Source of the DNA: CAUZFZ01 sp963579025
GTDB taxonomy: Bacteria > Planctomycetota > Planctomycetia > Planctomycetales > Planctomycetaceae
Assembly (NCBI GenBank): GCA_963579025.1
Contig: CAUZFZ010000039.1
Location: 1-64,000 of the forward strand
Direction of reading: 5' to 3'
DNA: 64,000 nt
In this document: one piece after another, positions 54,611 through 63,288 of the stretch
Numbering within the stretch: the first letter of the stretch is position 1
Layout of the letters: each line of letters opens with the position of its first letter
Position numbers and translations under genes: made by a program
Notes under the pieces: model-generated
Databases searched by the model: none
What the model was told of the DNA's origin: nothing
What the model saw: the letters and a program-made list of their open reading frames with translations, nothing else

Positions 54611-56368
54611 TTATCTTGCGTTCTGCAAGCCGGGCGAGCTGAAACGAAACCGATCAATTTCTTCCTGCCGAAACAGGCCGGCAATGCGCACGTCGTCAAT
54701 CCGTGTCTCCCAGATCGCATCTCCCTGCAGGAACACGGAGGCCGTTGGATGGCCAAGTAATAAAGTGCCGAATCGTCCGTAAAGAAAGAGAAAGTCCGCA
54801 TCTCTTCCGACGGAGACAAACTCGATATCGGAACGGAACACGCCCTGTTCCTGCAGTAACCACAGGCCATCATGTCGCGGGTACATCCACACTTTTGCGC
54901 CGATGGGCAGGTGAGACTGCATCGCTGTCAGTTCGGAAGCTGTGATCGATTCCCACCAGTACGCGATTTCGTGTCGAGGACGGTCGTAGTCCAGAACGGA
55001 GTCCGACTGCGGTCGAGGTTCCGCAGCCCCCCGCAAGTGACCGACAAACTCGTTGTAATAAGACAACTCTCCCGGATGGATACGGTAACAACTCCAGACG
55101 GACCACAAACTCAGAAGAGCGATAACACTCCATCTTGTGATCGACTCGCTGAACCGGAGTGCCTTTTGACGCGTCGGCTTCTGGCCTCCGAGTGTGTCGG
55201 TCTGCCCGGTCGCGCGGTACACCCGTCGAAAGACCTGATCGAAGCCCGACGCGATCAGCATGGGAGCAAAATAGAAAGCGGATCGATACAGCCGGACGCC
55301 GTCATGTGCCGGCGTGAATGGCAACATGCACACGACGGGCAACGCGAGGCCGCACAACAGCCACATCACGCCGTAGGCGTTCGGTCTGCCGAACTCACAA
55401 ATAGCCGTTGCCGCGCCAATCAACAGGAGTACTAGCATCCAGACCGGCGTCGTCACACAGGTCAGCACAATCACACTGTGCCACGGCACTGGTGATGCAC
55501 CTGGCGCCTGATAGATTTCGCCAAGGTAATATGTCCCGATCGTCCATCCCTGAGTGTCTGACAAGAGCATATGCACATAACCGAAGAATCCATCGAATGG
55601 GTCCAACCACCACATCGGCAGCAGGGCGAGAGCGGTTAACGGCATGACTGTGACAACGCAGATTGCCGATCGCCACAATTCGCGTGGTTTGTGCAAAAGG
55701 CCCCACAGGAGCCAGACTGGAAACGCGAACCAGAATGTCGGTTTGGCTGTAAATCCAATTCCAGCACACACGGCGAATGCAACGGCCCATTTCCACTGAG
55801 GCCGACTCTTGACGAGCGAATACGATGCAAGGACCCAGAAAGACGCGACCAGTGTATCGACGGCGACAAGGTTGGCATGTGCAAACAGACGAGGATTGCC
55901 AACAAGCGCTAACAGAGCAACGGCGGCCGCTGGCCGCGAGTATTGTTCTCTTATCCATGAGAAAATAACGGCACTGGTGATTGCAAAGACGAAGACGTGA
56001 CCCCAGCGGAATGCGGCCGGAAAGGAATCGAATCGACCAGCCACAAATCGTCCAACCATTGAAACGATGCCGGGCAGCGGCAGATTTCGGCTCTCCACAC
56101 GTGCATACGGCCAACCTTGCGCCAGTCGTTCTGTTGTGAGTGCTAATGATGGGCCGAGCCTCCAGGTATCGTGAAACCACTCTGCCGCGTGTCGGTTGTT
56201 GCGGACGTATACCGATTCGTCGTTACTCAAGCCATACGTGCGAATCGTAAATCCCAATAACGTCGTAATGCCGATGGCCACACATAGCGTCTCAATGCGG
56301 CGCTGGACTCGGTGGCGTTTTTCATCCACGGCCAGGGTCGGTTCACTTATCGTGCCACCAGATGTCAT
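54611..56368 (-). CDS. GT39/ArnT-like membrane glycosyltransferase
   Basis: The 585-residue, multi-helix protein has the arrangement of Pmt/ArnT-type polyprenyl-phosphate-sugar transferases. An early periplasmic loop carries Asp-Glu (LSNDESVYVRNN), a second loop carries VAVDTLVASFWVLASYSLVK, and GIGFTAKPTFWFAFPVWLLW follows, with about ten helices and a C-terminal soluble part (ELTAMQSHLPIGAKVWMYPR). It probably transfers a sugar from an undecaprenyl-type donor to a lipid or protein at the outer face of the inner membrane. The start at 56368 is preferred: the frame's earlier ATG (56518) would translate the palindromic repeat at 56420-56489. Confidence 0.78.
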   Translation of the reverse strand: MTSGGTISEPTLAVDEKRHRVQRRIETLCVAIGITTLLGFTIRTYGLSNDESVYVRNNRHAAEWFHDTWRLGPSLALTTERLAQGWPYARVESRNLPLPGIVSMVGRFVAGRFDSFPAAFRWGHVFVFAITSAVIFSWIREQYSRPAAAVALLALVGNPRLFAHANLVAVDTLVASFWVLASYSLVKSRPQWKWAVAFAVCAGIGFTAKPTFWFAFPVWLLWGLLHKPRELWRSAICVVTVMPLTALALLPMWWLDPFDGFFGYVHMLLSDTQGWTIGTYYLGEIYQAPGASPVPWHSVIVLTCVTTPVWMLVLLLIGAATAICEFGRPNAYGVMWLLCGLALPVVCMLPFTPAHDGVRLYRSAFYFAPMLIASGFDQVFRRVYRATGQTDTLGGQKPTRQKALRFSESITRWSVIALLSLWSVWSCYRIHPGELSYYNEFVGHLRGAAEPRPQSDSVLDYDRPRHEIAYWWESITASELTAMQSHLPIGAKVWMYPRHDGLWLLQEQGVFRSDIEFVSVGRDADFLFLYGRFGTLLLGHPTASVFLQGDAIWETRIDDVRIAGLFRQEEIDRFRFSSPGLQNAR

Positions 56369-56419
56369 TCGAATCCTCAATCCAGTGTTCGGTCGTCCGC
56401 GAATCGATGGAGGCACCCA

Positions 56420-56489
56420 TACAAGCCCGAAGCGCAAGCGAGTGAACGTGTCGTGCAGATTACGTTCACTCGCTGGCGCTTCGGGCTTG
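56420..56489. repeat. Palindromic repeat, family C (29-bp arms)
   Basis: The left arm 56420-56448 (starting acaagcccgaagcg) and right arm 56461-56489 pair at 28 of 29 positions around a 12-nt loop. It lies between the SGNH-hydrolase and glycosyltransferase genes, over what would be a spurious N-terminal extension (HKPEAPASER) of the latter. It has no T-run, and its size and perfection suggest a mobile or REP-like element and not a simple terminator. Confidence 0.8.
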
Positions 56490-56543
56490 TGTGACCGGCA
56501 CTGCTTAACCCTCTCCACTCGTCACTTGATTGTTTACAGATTA

Positions 56544-57725
56544 CTAACGACGCACGCGTTCCTCGATCACTGACTTGATACTGTCTGCGAACTGCCGATG
56601 CCCCTCTTCATTAAAGTGTCCATCCAGAGGAAAGTAGCAGTCGGGTGTGAGTCGGCGAAAGAACTGAGTCCGATCGAAACAGTCGATTTCAGCGGCACGG
56701 CACACGTCATGGACCATTTCATCTGGCGCGTTTGTGGAAAGAAGCTCCGGTGAAGCAGTGAATCCGATGTCCCGTATCCCTTCAAAGGCTGTCTCGGAGA
56801 CGTACGGCCCATTAGGCACGATCGCAACCAGCAACTGACAACCGTGTGCCTGGCACGATTGAGAGATTGTCTCAAGCGAATCTGTGAGCCGATGGGAGAC
56901 GACGGACTTCCATTTCGCGTGCGCGTGCAATGGCTGCATGAAATAGTCGGGAGTGCTCATGGCAGTTTGTACAAGAGACGGATTCAGTAACCCCGCTTCA
57001 AAAGACGACCGGACACGCGGTGGCAACGCGCGATAGCGTTCCGCCTCCTCCGGAGTGAATTGCGACCGGATGTACTGCTGAGATAACGCGAATGTCTGGT
57101 GATACGGAGTGATCGGGTCTCGCTCTTTCCGGAGTTCCAGCCATTGGCGAATGGTTGGAAACAGTGTGTCCGCAAGCTGTGTCGTGAGCGGAGTTTGCCG
57201 GCCGGGCTGATCATGAATCTGAATCAGGTCGTCTCCCTGGAGTGTCCCGACAATGAGCAGGTTGGGGCGAAAGTGCTTGATCGCCAGCATGGCGGAATCC
57301 GCGTATCCACTGGGCGAGGCACCTGGATATCCGAAATTCAGGACTTCGACTTTCCGGTACGGCGACTTCTCGCCACGGGACGAATTCAGAGTTTGTTCCA
57401 GTACGTTGGGCCAGGCACAGTCGCCCGGAACTCCCCAGCCAAAAGTGAACGAGTCGCCGACTGTGACAATTCGAAAGGTCGATCTGTCAGGGGCTCCTGC
57501 CAGATAGTTGTCATCCCGTATTCCAGCATCGGAAATCGCGACAGTGACATTGAATTCGGCACTCCGGTGGCTGACGAGACTGCCGGCAGGAAACAGCAGT
57601 GACCGTGTCGGGAGCTGGATAAGCAAACCGGCAACGTGATCGGCAACAGTTAGAAATAACAGGAAAACGGCACCCGTGATGCACGAGAAGGCGATACGTC
57701 GGCGTCGTTTATGTTTTCGATCCAT
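56544..57725 (-). CDS. Membrane-anchored SGNH/GDSL hydrolase
   Basis: This 393-residue protein starts with an Arg/Lys-rich segment and a transmembrane helix (IAFSCITGAVFLLFLTVADH). The SGNH core has block I VTVGDSFTFGWG (nucleophile Ser), a block II-type Gly in NFGYPGASPSGY, and block V PLDGHFNEEGHRQFAD with the catalytic Asp-His pair; block III Asn is replaced or shifted (VGTLQGDD). It is a likely periplasmic esterase or acyltransferase acting on cell-envelope polysaccharide, in keeping with the neighbouring glycosyltransferase. Substrate unknown. Confidence 0.82.
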   Translation of the reverse strand: MDRKHKRRRRIAFSCITGAVFLLFLTVADHVAGLLIQLPTRSLLFPAGSLVSHRSAEFNVTVAISDAGIRDDNYLAGAPDRSTFRIVTVGDSFTFGWGVPGDCAWPNVLEQTLNSSRGEKSPYRKVEVLNFGYPGASPSGYADSAMLAIKHFRPNLLIVGTLQGDDLIQIHDQPGRQTPLTTQLADTLFPTIRQWLELRKERDPITPYHQTFALSQQYIRSQFTPEEAERYRALPPRVRSSFEAGLLNPSLVQTAMSTPDYFMQPLHAHAKWKSVVSHRLTDSLETISQSCQAHGCQLLVAIVPNGPYVSETAFEGIRDIGFTASPELLSTNAPDEMVHDVCRAAEIDCFDRTQFFRRLTPDCYFPLDGHFNEEGHRQFADSIKSVIEERVRR

Positions 57726-57781
57726 GGGCGGTTGTGCCAGTGTCGGACGAGCGACATCTGAAGGGCGGGATCGCCCTGCTG

Positions 57782-58189
57782 TCAGTCACGCAGCGATTTC
57801 CATGGTTCTTCTTCGCTCATATCGATGAGCACAGGACCGTCGCATTTCGCGGGCGACAGGATGGCAAGGAACTCAAGCGTGTCTTCCCCCGCGTTGTAGC
57901 TTCCGTGGACGACGTCCCTGGGGATGTGAGCGATCTGTCCCGCTGTCAGCACTTTCTTCTCACGATCGACCCACTGCTCGCACTGCCCGGAAAGGACGTA
58001 AATGATCTCCTCCATTTCCGGATGGCGATGAAACTTGTGAGCCTGTCCCGGCGGCATGTGCACTCGAACGAGCAACAGGTCTTCCGCTTCCGTCAGTTCC
58101 GGGCGGCACAGCCAGTCGTGCGGTCCCCACGGAAGTTCTTCGACCTGCATTTCCTGTTCGGTAACGAATCGAAGCGGAGCCTCGGACAT
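57782..58189 (-). CDS. Small cupin-domain protein
   Basis: This 135-residue single cupin has motif 1 PPGQAHKFHRHPEMEEIIYVLSG, i.e. H-x-H-x4-E-type metal ligands, and motif 2 HIPRDVVHGSYNAG. It is probably a metal-binding enzyme or sensor; the ligand is unknown. Its ATG overlaps the glnS stop codon (TAATG, 58191-58187), so it is translated with glutaminyl-tRNA synthetase. Confidence 0.87.
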   Translation of the reverse strand: MSEAPLRFVTEQEMQVEELPWGPHDWLCRPELTEAEDLLLVRVHMPPGQAHKFHRHPEMEEIIYVLSGQCEQWVDREKKVLTAGQIAHIPRDVVHGSYNAGEDTLEFLAILSPAKCDGPVLIDMSEEEPWKSLRD

Positions 58190-59916
58190 TACTTGCCGCC
58201 CTTCTTCTGCACCTTCGCCCAGGTATCTCTGAGCGTGACGGTTCGGTTCATCACCAGGTTCTCTGGCGTCGTATCGGGATCGACGCAGAAATAGCCGGTG
58301 CGTTCAAACTGGTATCGCGTGCCTGGCTCGGCACCGACAACGCTCGGCTCCAGTTTGGCTGTGGGATTGACGGTCAGGGAATCGGGATTCAATGCCGTCT
58401 TCCAGTCCTCGCCCTCTGGAACATCGCCCGGTTTTTCTGTCGTGAATAACCGATCGTAAAGTCGAAGTTCGACATCGACGGCATGCCGCGCTGAGACCCA
58501 GTGGATCGTCCCTTTGATCTTGCGTCCGTCCGGAGCATTGCCTCCTCGCGTTTCCGGATCGTATTTACACAGGACTTCAACGACGTTGCCGTCATCGTCT
58601 TTCACGCAACCGGTGCAGGTCACCAGATAGCCGTATCGCAGTCGGACTTCCCGGCCGATTGCCAGGCGGTGGTATCGACGCGGTGCCTCTTCCAGGAAGT
58701 CGGCGGCTTCAATCAACAGATCACGGGAAAACGGAACGGTCCGCTTGCCGTAGCTCTCATCTTCGGGATTGTTCACCGCGTCAAGCTGCTCGATCTGATC
58801 CTCGGGGTAATTCTCGATCGTCAGCTTGATGGGATTCAGCACACCCATCACGCGCGGAGTCACTTTGTTGAGATGCTCGCGGGCCGCCTGCTCAAGCCAG
58901 GTCAGGTCGACCATGCTGTTGAACTTTGCCACGCCGATCCGTTCGCAGAACCCGCGGATCGATTCGGGCGTATAACCTCGTCGCCGCAGGCCACAGATGG
59001 TCGGCATGCGCGGGTCATCCCAGCCGCTGACATGGCCGTCTTCCACCAGTTCCAGGAACTTGCGCTTACTCATCACCATGTAGCTGAGATTCAGCCGTGC
59101 GAACTCGATCTGTTGCGGGTGGAAAACGTCAAGCTGGTCGAGGAACCAGTCGTACAGCGCGCGGTGCGTCTCGAATTCCAGCGTGCAGATCGAATGCGTG
59201 ACGCCTTCCAGCGAATCGCATTGCCCGTGAGTCCAGTCGTACATCGGATAGATGCACCATTTGTCTCCGGTGCGGTGATGATGCGCGTGTCGGATGCGAT
59301 ACAGGATCGGATCGCGCATGAGCATGTTGGGTTGCGCCATGTCGATCTTTGCCCGCAGCACATGTTCGCCATCCTGAAATTCGCCGGCTCGCATGCGGCG
59401 GAAGAGATCGAGGTTCTCATCAACCAAGCGGTCGCGGTTCGGGCTGTTCGTGCCGGCTTCGCTGATCGAACCGCGCGTCGCGCGCATCTCGTCGACATTC
59501 TGGCTGTCGACGTAGGCTTTGCCTTCCTGAATCAGACGCTCGGCGAACGCGTACAGCTCATCAAAGAAATCTGACGCGAAATACAGCCGGTCATCCCAGT
59601 CAAAACCCAGCCAGCGCACGTCTGCCTGAATCGAGTCGACGTATTCGACGTCTTCTTTGGCCGGATTCGTATCGTCGAAGCGCAGATTGCATTTGCCGCC
59701 GTATTTCGCCGCGAGACCGAAATTCAGGCAGATCGACTTGGCGTGGCCGATGTGCAGATAACCATTCGGCTCGGGGGGAAAACGCGTGTGGACGCGTCCG
59801 TCGTTCTTAGCTGCCGCAATATCCTGTTCGACGATCTGCTCGACGAAATTCAGTGAGCGTTCTTTCTCGGAAAGTGAGCGTTCTTTCTCGGAATCAGCGT
59901 CCTGTTTGGACTCCAT
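58189..59916 (-). CDS. glnS: Glutaminyl-tRNA synthetase
   Basis: This 575-residue class I aminoacyl-tRNA synthetase charges tRNA-Gln. It has the HIGH signature in RFPPEPNGYLHIGHAKSICLNF and the KMSKS-equivalent VMSKRKFLELV, with RFDDTNPAKEDVEYVDSI, YDWTHGQCDSLEGVTHSICT and C-terminal anticodon-binding barrels (TVPFSRDLLIEAADF, IKGTIHWVSARHAVDVE). Length and motif order match bacterial/eukaryotic-type GlnRS and exclude a GluRS. The N-terminus holds a tandem duplication giving SEKERSLSEKERSL. The downstream cupin gene overlaps its stop codon. Confidence 0.96.
   Translation of the reverse strand: MESKQDADSEKERSLSEKERSLNFVEQIVEQDIAAAKNDGRVHTRFPPEPNGYLHIGHAKSICLNFGLAAKYGGKCNLRFDDTNPAKEDVEYVDSIQADVRWLGFDWDDRLYFASDFFDELYAFAERLIQEGKAYVDSQNVDEMRATRGSISEAGTNSPNRDRLVDENLDLFRRMRAGEFQDGEHVLRAKIDMAQPNMLMRDPILYRIRHAHHHRTGDKWCIYPMYDWTHGQCDSLEGVTHSICTLEFETHRALYDWFLDQLDVFHPQQIEFARLNLSYMVMSKRKFLELVEDGHVSGWDDPRMPTICGLRRRGYTPESIRGFCERIGVAKFNSMVDLTWLEQAAREHLNKVTPRVMGVLNPIKLTIENYPEDQIEQLDAVNNPEDESYGKRTVPFSRDLLIEAADFLEEAPRRYHRLAIGREVRLRYGYLVTCTGCVKDDDGNVVEVLCKYDPETRGGNAPDGRKIKGTIHWVSARHAVDVELRLYDRLFTTEKPGDVPEGEDWKTALNPDSLTVNPTAKLEPSVVGAEPGTRYQFERTGYFCVDPDTTPENLVMNRTVTLRDTWAKVQKKGGK
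59852..59893 (-). repeat. Perfect 21-bp tandem duplication in glnS
   Basis: Two adjacent identical 21-bp units (59852-59872 and 59873-59893, each agtgagcgttctttctcgga plus a) lie in frame in the first codons of glnS and add one copy of the peptide SEKERSL. The region precedes the catalytic core, so the change should be neutral. Confidence 0.9.
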
Positions 59917-60010
59917 CGCCGTGTTTCTCCGTCATTTGTGTCCGCGCGTGAAAAGAGCTGGAATCGCGACTGCAATCCCAGCTTCTTTTCGTACATCAAT
60001 TGTGTGTGAG

Positions 60011-60193
60011 TCAGGCCTCGGCGGTTTCTTCAAACACGACAAACGGGCTGAGCTTTCGAGCTTTGGCGAAAATCTCGTCTTTCTCGCCCTGAGAGAGGGC
60101 GGCATCGTATTTCGCTCGCAGCTTCTTCAGCTTGGCCCGTCGTGTGCGACGCCGTGCGATCTCACGGTCCCGTTCGACGCGTCCCATCTTCAA
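60011..60193 (-). CDS. Small basic DUF6800-like protein
   Basis: This 60-residue, highly charged helical protein (MKMGRVERDREIARRRTRRA...LSQGEKDEIFAKARKLSPFV) resembles small planctomycete proteins of the DUF6800 type. The basic N-half suggests RNA or ribosome association, which is unproven. It is encoded between glnS and the TctA gene on the same strand. The 288-bp stretch from 60194 to 60481 upstream of it shows nothing else that I can recognise. Confidence 0.75.
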   Translation of the reverse strand: MKMGRVERDREIARRRTRRAKLKKLRAKYDAALSQGEKDEIFAKARKLSPFVVFEETAEA

Positions 60194-60481
60194 ATCCTTA
60201 CGATAGAGAGAGAGATAGGAGAATTTTGCCCCCCCGGCGTCAATCGGCCGGGAACGAATCGGGAACGGTAGCAGCGTGCCCCCGAATCGTCAACGACTTG
60301 TTTCCAATCCCCGTAAATTTGGGTGTGGCATGGGATACGAGCGATTGGGGTGCTGCGGAGATTTTCTGATCGTCGGAAGTCGTGCTGCGACTGACGGTTG
60401 TGGCTTGCGAGATGCTTGAACGCGGCGAGGTCTCACGTGCTCTTCTGACTGAAACCGAGGCGCGGCTCACTGGTGTGTGTG

Positions 60482-62023
60482 TTACGGGGACGCTCGTGTC
60501 CGGCGCAGCAGCCAGCCGATGAGGGGCCACGCCCATAGGGCAATACACAGAATTCCCAGGCCGGCGGCGATCGGGCGGCTGAAGAAGTCCAGCAGGGACG
60601 CGGATTTGGTCAGATTCTGGACAAAGGTCTCTTCGAGACGCGGGCCCAGGATGATTCCCAGCACCACCGGGCCAAGAGGAATCTGAATTCGTTCGAGGAC
60701 GAATCCCAGCACACCCATGGCGAGCATCACCCACACGTCGAAGTAACTTGCGTTGATGGCGAACGCTCCCACGATGCAGAACAGCAGGATCAGCGGCAGG
60801 ATATTGGGCCGGGGAATGCGAACGATCAGCGAACCAAATCGAATGGCCAGAAAACCGAGCGGGATGAGGATCAGATTCGCCAGTAAAAACGTGATATAGA
60901 TTCCATACACCAGCGGTAGCTGAGCTTCGTCCTGAAAGATGGCCGGACCTGGTGTGATGTTCTTCATTAACAGTACACCGATCACGATCGCCGTAACGGA
61001 ATCGCCCGGAATACCCAGCACCAGCGCCGGAATCCACGCTCCCGCCAGCGACGCGTTGTTGGCAGTGGTGGCGTCGGCGATCCCCTGCAGCGATCCCTGT
61101 CCATACTCGGCGCGTTCTTCGGGCGACGCTCGACGTTTGGAAACGGCGTATGAGACCCACGCGGCAATATCGGCTCCGGCTCCGGGGAGCATGCCGATAC
61201 ACGAACCAATCGCGCTGGACGACAGGATACGACCGCACGAATTCTTCAGCCGGACCGTGACGCCGCCAAAGACCTCAGACAGGCCGCGCTGGAGCGGGTT
61301 ACCTTTGAGCCTGTCGGAGTCAGTTGTTCTGTCGGGGCCAGACAAGTCCGCCGGCCTGATCACGTTGCGGAGTACTTCGGAGACACCGAACAACCCGATC
61401 ATTGCCGGAATGAAATTGATGCCGGTGACAAGCTGGTCACTGCCGAATGTGAGACGCGGGACGCTGTGAGTCGAACCCAGACCAATGCACGCAATGATGA
61501 GGCCAATCGACAGAGACAACAGTCCGCGTACTGGTGAACCGCGCGAAACGACCGCGGCGCAACTCAGGCCCAATACGCACAACCAGAAGTATTCGTAACT
61601 GGAGAACTCGAAGGCAAAGCGGGCCAGTTGAGGAGCGGCAAGGATCAGCACGAGTGATCCGATCAGGCCGCCTGTCACGCTGAAGACGAGCGACACGCCC
61701 AGTGCCTGCTGGTGCCGGTTCTGTCGTGTCAGTGCGTAAGCGTCGTCGACGTAAGCGGCCGAGGACGGTGTCCCCGGAATTCGCATCAGTGTGGTCGGGA
61801 TATCGCCGGCAAAGATGCAGCAGGCTTCCATCGTGACGATCGCGGCGATCCCGGCAATTGGGTCGAGGAAGAACGTAAACGGCACCATCAATGCGACGGC
61901 CATCGTTGCCGTCAGACCAGGGATGGCCCCGACAAACAGCCCGAATGTGGCCGACAGCAGAATGACAATCAGCACATGCACGCTGAACGTGTTCTGCAAT
62001 GCCGTCAGAAACGCGTCGCTCAT
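60482..62023 (-). CDS. TctA-type tripartite tricarboxylate transporter large permease
   Basis: This 513-residue, twelve-helix protein of the TctA family has FGLFVGAIPGLTATMAVALM (family signature), GDIPTTLMRIPGTPSSAAYV, the second-half counterpart SCIGMLPGAGADIAAWVSYA and NASLAGAWIPALVLGIPGDS. In the usual system TctA works with the small permease TctB and the binding protein TctC to take up citrate or other carboxylates; neither partner is in the window. The start at 62023 follows the stop of the enolase-superfamily gene by 5 bp, so the two are co-transcribed and the permease may import that enzyme's sugar-acid substrate. Confidence 0.9.
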   Translation of the reverse strand: MSDAFLTALQNTFSVHVLIVILLSATFGLFVGAIPGLTATMAVALMVPFTFFLDPIAGIAAIVTMEACCIFAGDIPTTLMRIPGTPSSAAYVDDAYALTRQNRHQQALGVSLVFSVTGGLIGSLVLILAAPQLARFAFEFSSYEYFWLCVLGLSCAAVVSRGSPVRGLLSLSIGLIIACIGLGSTHSVPRLTFGSDQLVTGINFIPAMIGLFGVSEVLRNVIRPADLSGPDRTTDSDRLKGNPLQRGLSEVFGGVTVRLKNSCGRILSSSAIGSCIGMLPGAGADIAAWVSYAVSKRRASPEERAEYGQGSLQGIADATTANNASLAGAWIPALVLGIPGDSVTAIVIGVLLMKNITPGPAIFQDEAQLPLVYGIYITFLLANLILIPLGFLAIRFGSLIVRIPRPNILPLILLFCIVGAFAINASYFDVWVMLAMGVLGFVLERIQIPLGPVVLGIILGPRLEETFVQNLTKSASLLDFFSRPIAAGLGILCIALWAWPLIGWLLRRTRASP

Positions 62024-62028
62024 AAGTG

Positions 62029-63159
62029 TTACCAGTTTGTAAACGAACCATCGCGCCGGCTCAGTCGCGGACAGTCTCCGGTGATCGCGGGCACCGCTGA
62101 GAGGGCGGACGCGTCGAACTCGACGCCCAACCCAGGCGCGGACGGCGGCAGAAAGTGGCCCGATTCGAACGGAACCTGAACCGGAAACAGTTCGGGCAAC
62201 ACCTCGCCGGGGATTCGCGCACACTCCTGCACGGCGAAGTTCGGGGTCGCCAGATCGAGATGCACACAGGCCGCCGTGGAGACGGGTCCCAACGGGTTGT
62301 GCGGAGCGATCGGCGTGTAGTGCGTCTCACACCAGCCAGCGATCTTGCGGGCCTCGGTGAATCCGCCCGCGATGCACAGATCGATGCGGGCAAAGTCGAT
62401 CCAGTCGTTTTCAATCGCTTCCCGGAACTCCCACTTGGTCGCCCACTGCTCACCCATGGCGATCGGAACCGCTGTGTGCTGACGCAAGCGTCCGATGGCG
62501 GCTGGGTTTTCGCAGCGAACCGGGTCCTCGACGAAATAGGGATTCAGTGGTTCCAGGCGGTTGCACAAGGCAATCGCGTCCGAAGGATCGAGTCTCGTAT
62601 GCACATCGATGATGAGTCCGATGTCCGGGCCGACGGCTTCGCGGATTGCTGCGACCAGTTCCTCGCCCTGTCTGACAGCGATGGTTGGCTCCAGTACATC
62701 GCCTTGCGACGGGAGGTTGAAGCGGATGAACTGCCAGCCATCGGCGACTCGCTGACGGGACTGCTCCACCATGTTCTCGACAGTGTCATCCGGGACGTGC
62801 GGGTAGGCGACGACGCGATCCCGAACGCGTCCACCGAGTAATTCGTAAACAGGCACGCCCAGCGCTTTGCCTTTGATGTCCCACAGAGCGATATCAACCG
62901 CGCTGATGGCCGCGGCTCCGATGCGTCCGCCTGGGAAGAACCCGCAGCGGAGCATGACCTGCCACAGGTGCTCCGTGCGAAACGGGTCCTCTCCCACCAG
63001 TGACGGCGTCAGGCCTGACACGAAGCCAGCGACTGCGGCCTCTCGCCACGTGATCCCGGCTTCTCCGATGCCGGAGATGCCTTCATCCGTGTCGACAACA
63101 ACGAACAGAAAGGGACGTTGATCGCCCACGATGTGAGTTGTGACTGATGTAATCTTCAT
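62029..63159 (-). CDS. Enolase-superfamily sugar-acid dehydratase (mandelate racemase/DgoD-like)
   Basis: This 376-residue member of the mandelate racemase/muconate-lactonising group has capping domain MKITSVTTHIVGDQRPFLFV and VDIALWDIKGKALGVPVYEL. Metal ligands are an Asp in LIIDVHTRLD, a Glu in YFVEDPVRCENP and a Glu in PIAMGEQWATKWE. The catalytic His is in IAPHNPLGPVSTAACVHLDL, the pattern of galactonate/mannonate-type dehydratases. It probably dehydrates an aldonate to a 2-keto-3-deoxy sugar acid. The frame starts earlier (63228); Met24 at 63159 fits the family. It is divergent from the malate dehydrogenase gene and 5 bp ahead of the TctA permease. Confidence 0.88.
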   Translation of the reverse strand: MKITSVTTHIVGDQRPFLFVVVDTDEGISGIGEAGITWREAAVAGFVSGLTPSLVGEDPFRTEHLWQVMLRCGFFPGGRIGAAAISAVDIALWDIKGKALGVPVYELLGGRVRDRVVAYPHVPDDTVENMVEQSRQRVADGWQFIRFNLPSQGDVLEPTIAVRQGEELVAAIREAVGPDIGLIIDVHTRLDPSDAIALCNRLEPLNPYFVEDPVRCENPAAIGRLRQHTAVPIAMGEQWATKWEFREAIENDWIDFARIDLCIAGGFTEARKIAGWCETHYTPIAPHNPLGPVSTAACVHLDLATPNFAVQECARIPGEVLPELFPVQVPFESGHFLPPSAPGLGVEFDASALSAVPAITGDCPRLSRRDGSFTNW

Positions 63160-63288
63160 GCGTCGTCCGGTTTCGCGGTGCGATTTGCGTTGGGCAGTGG
63201 GCTGCTGGCGAGCCTCACAGGTCGACATTAGAATCCCGCGCTGCTCCGACTACCAACGCCTGACGCTATCACAGAAGGAACACATCCG

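Noticed and set aside
56369..56518. N-terminal extension of the GT39-like protein
   Set aside because: It translates the family C hairpin; the residues are unlike any part of the transferase family.
58501..59574. A 357-codon plus-strand open frame
   Set aside because: It is antisense to glnS, whose protein motifs are unmistakable.
60240..61238. A 332-codon minus-strand open frame
   Set aside because: It is another frame of the TctA permease gene and is extremely Arg/Ser-rich without motifs.
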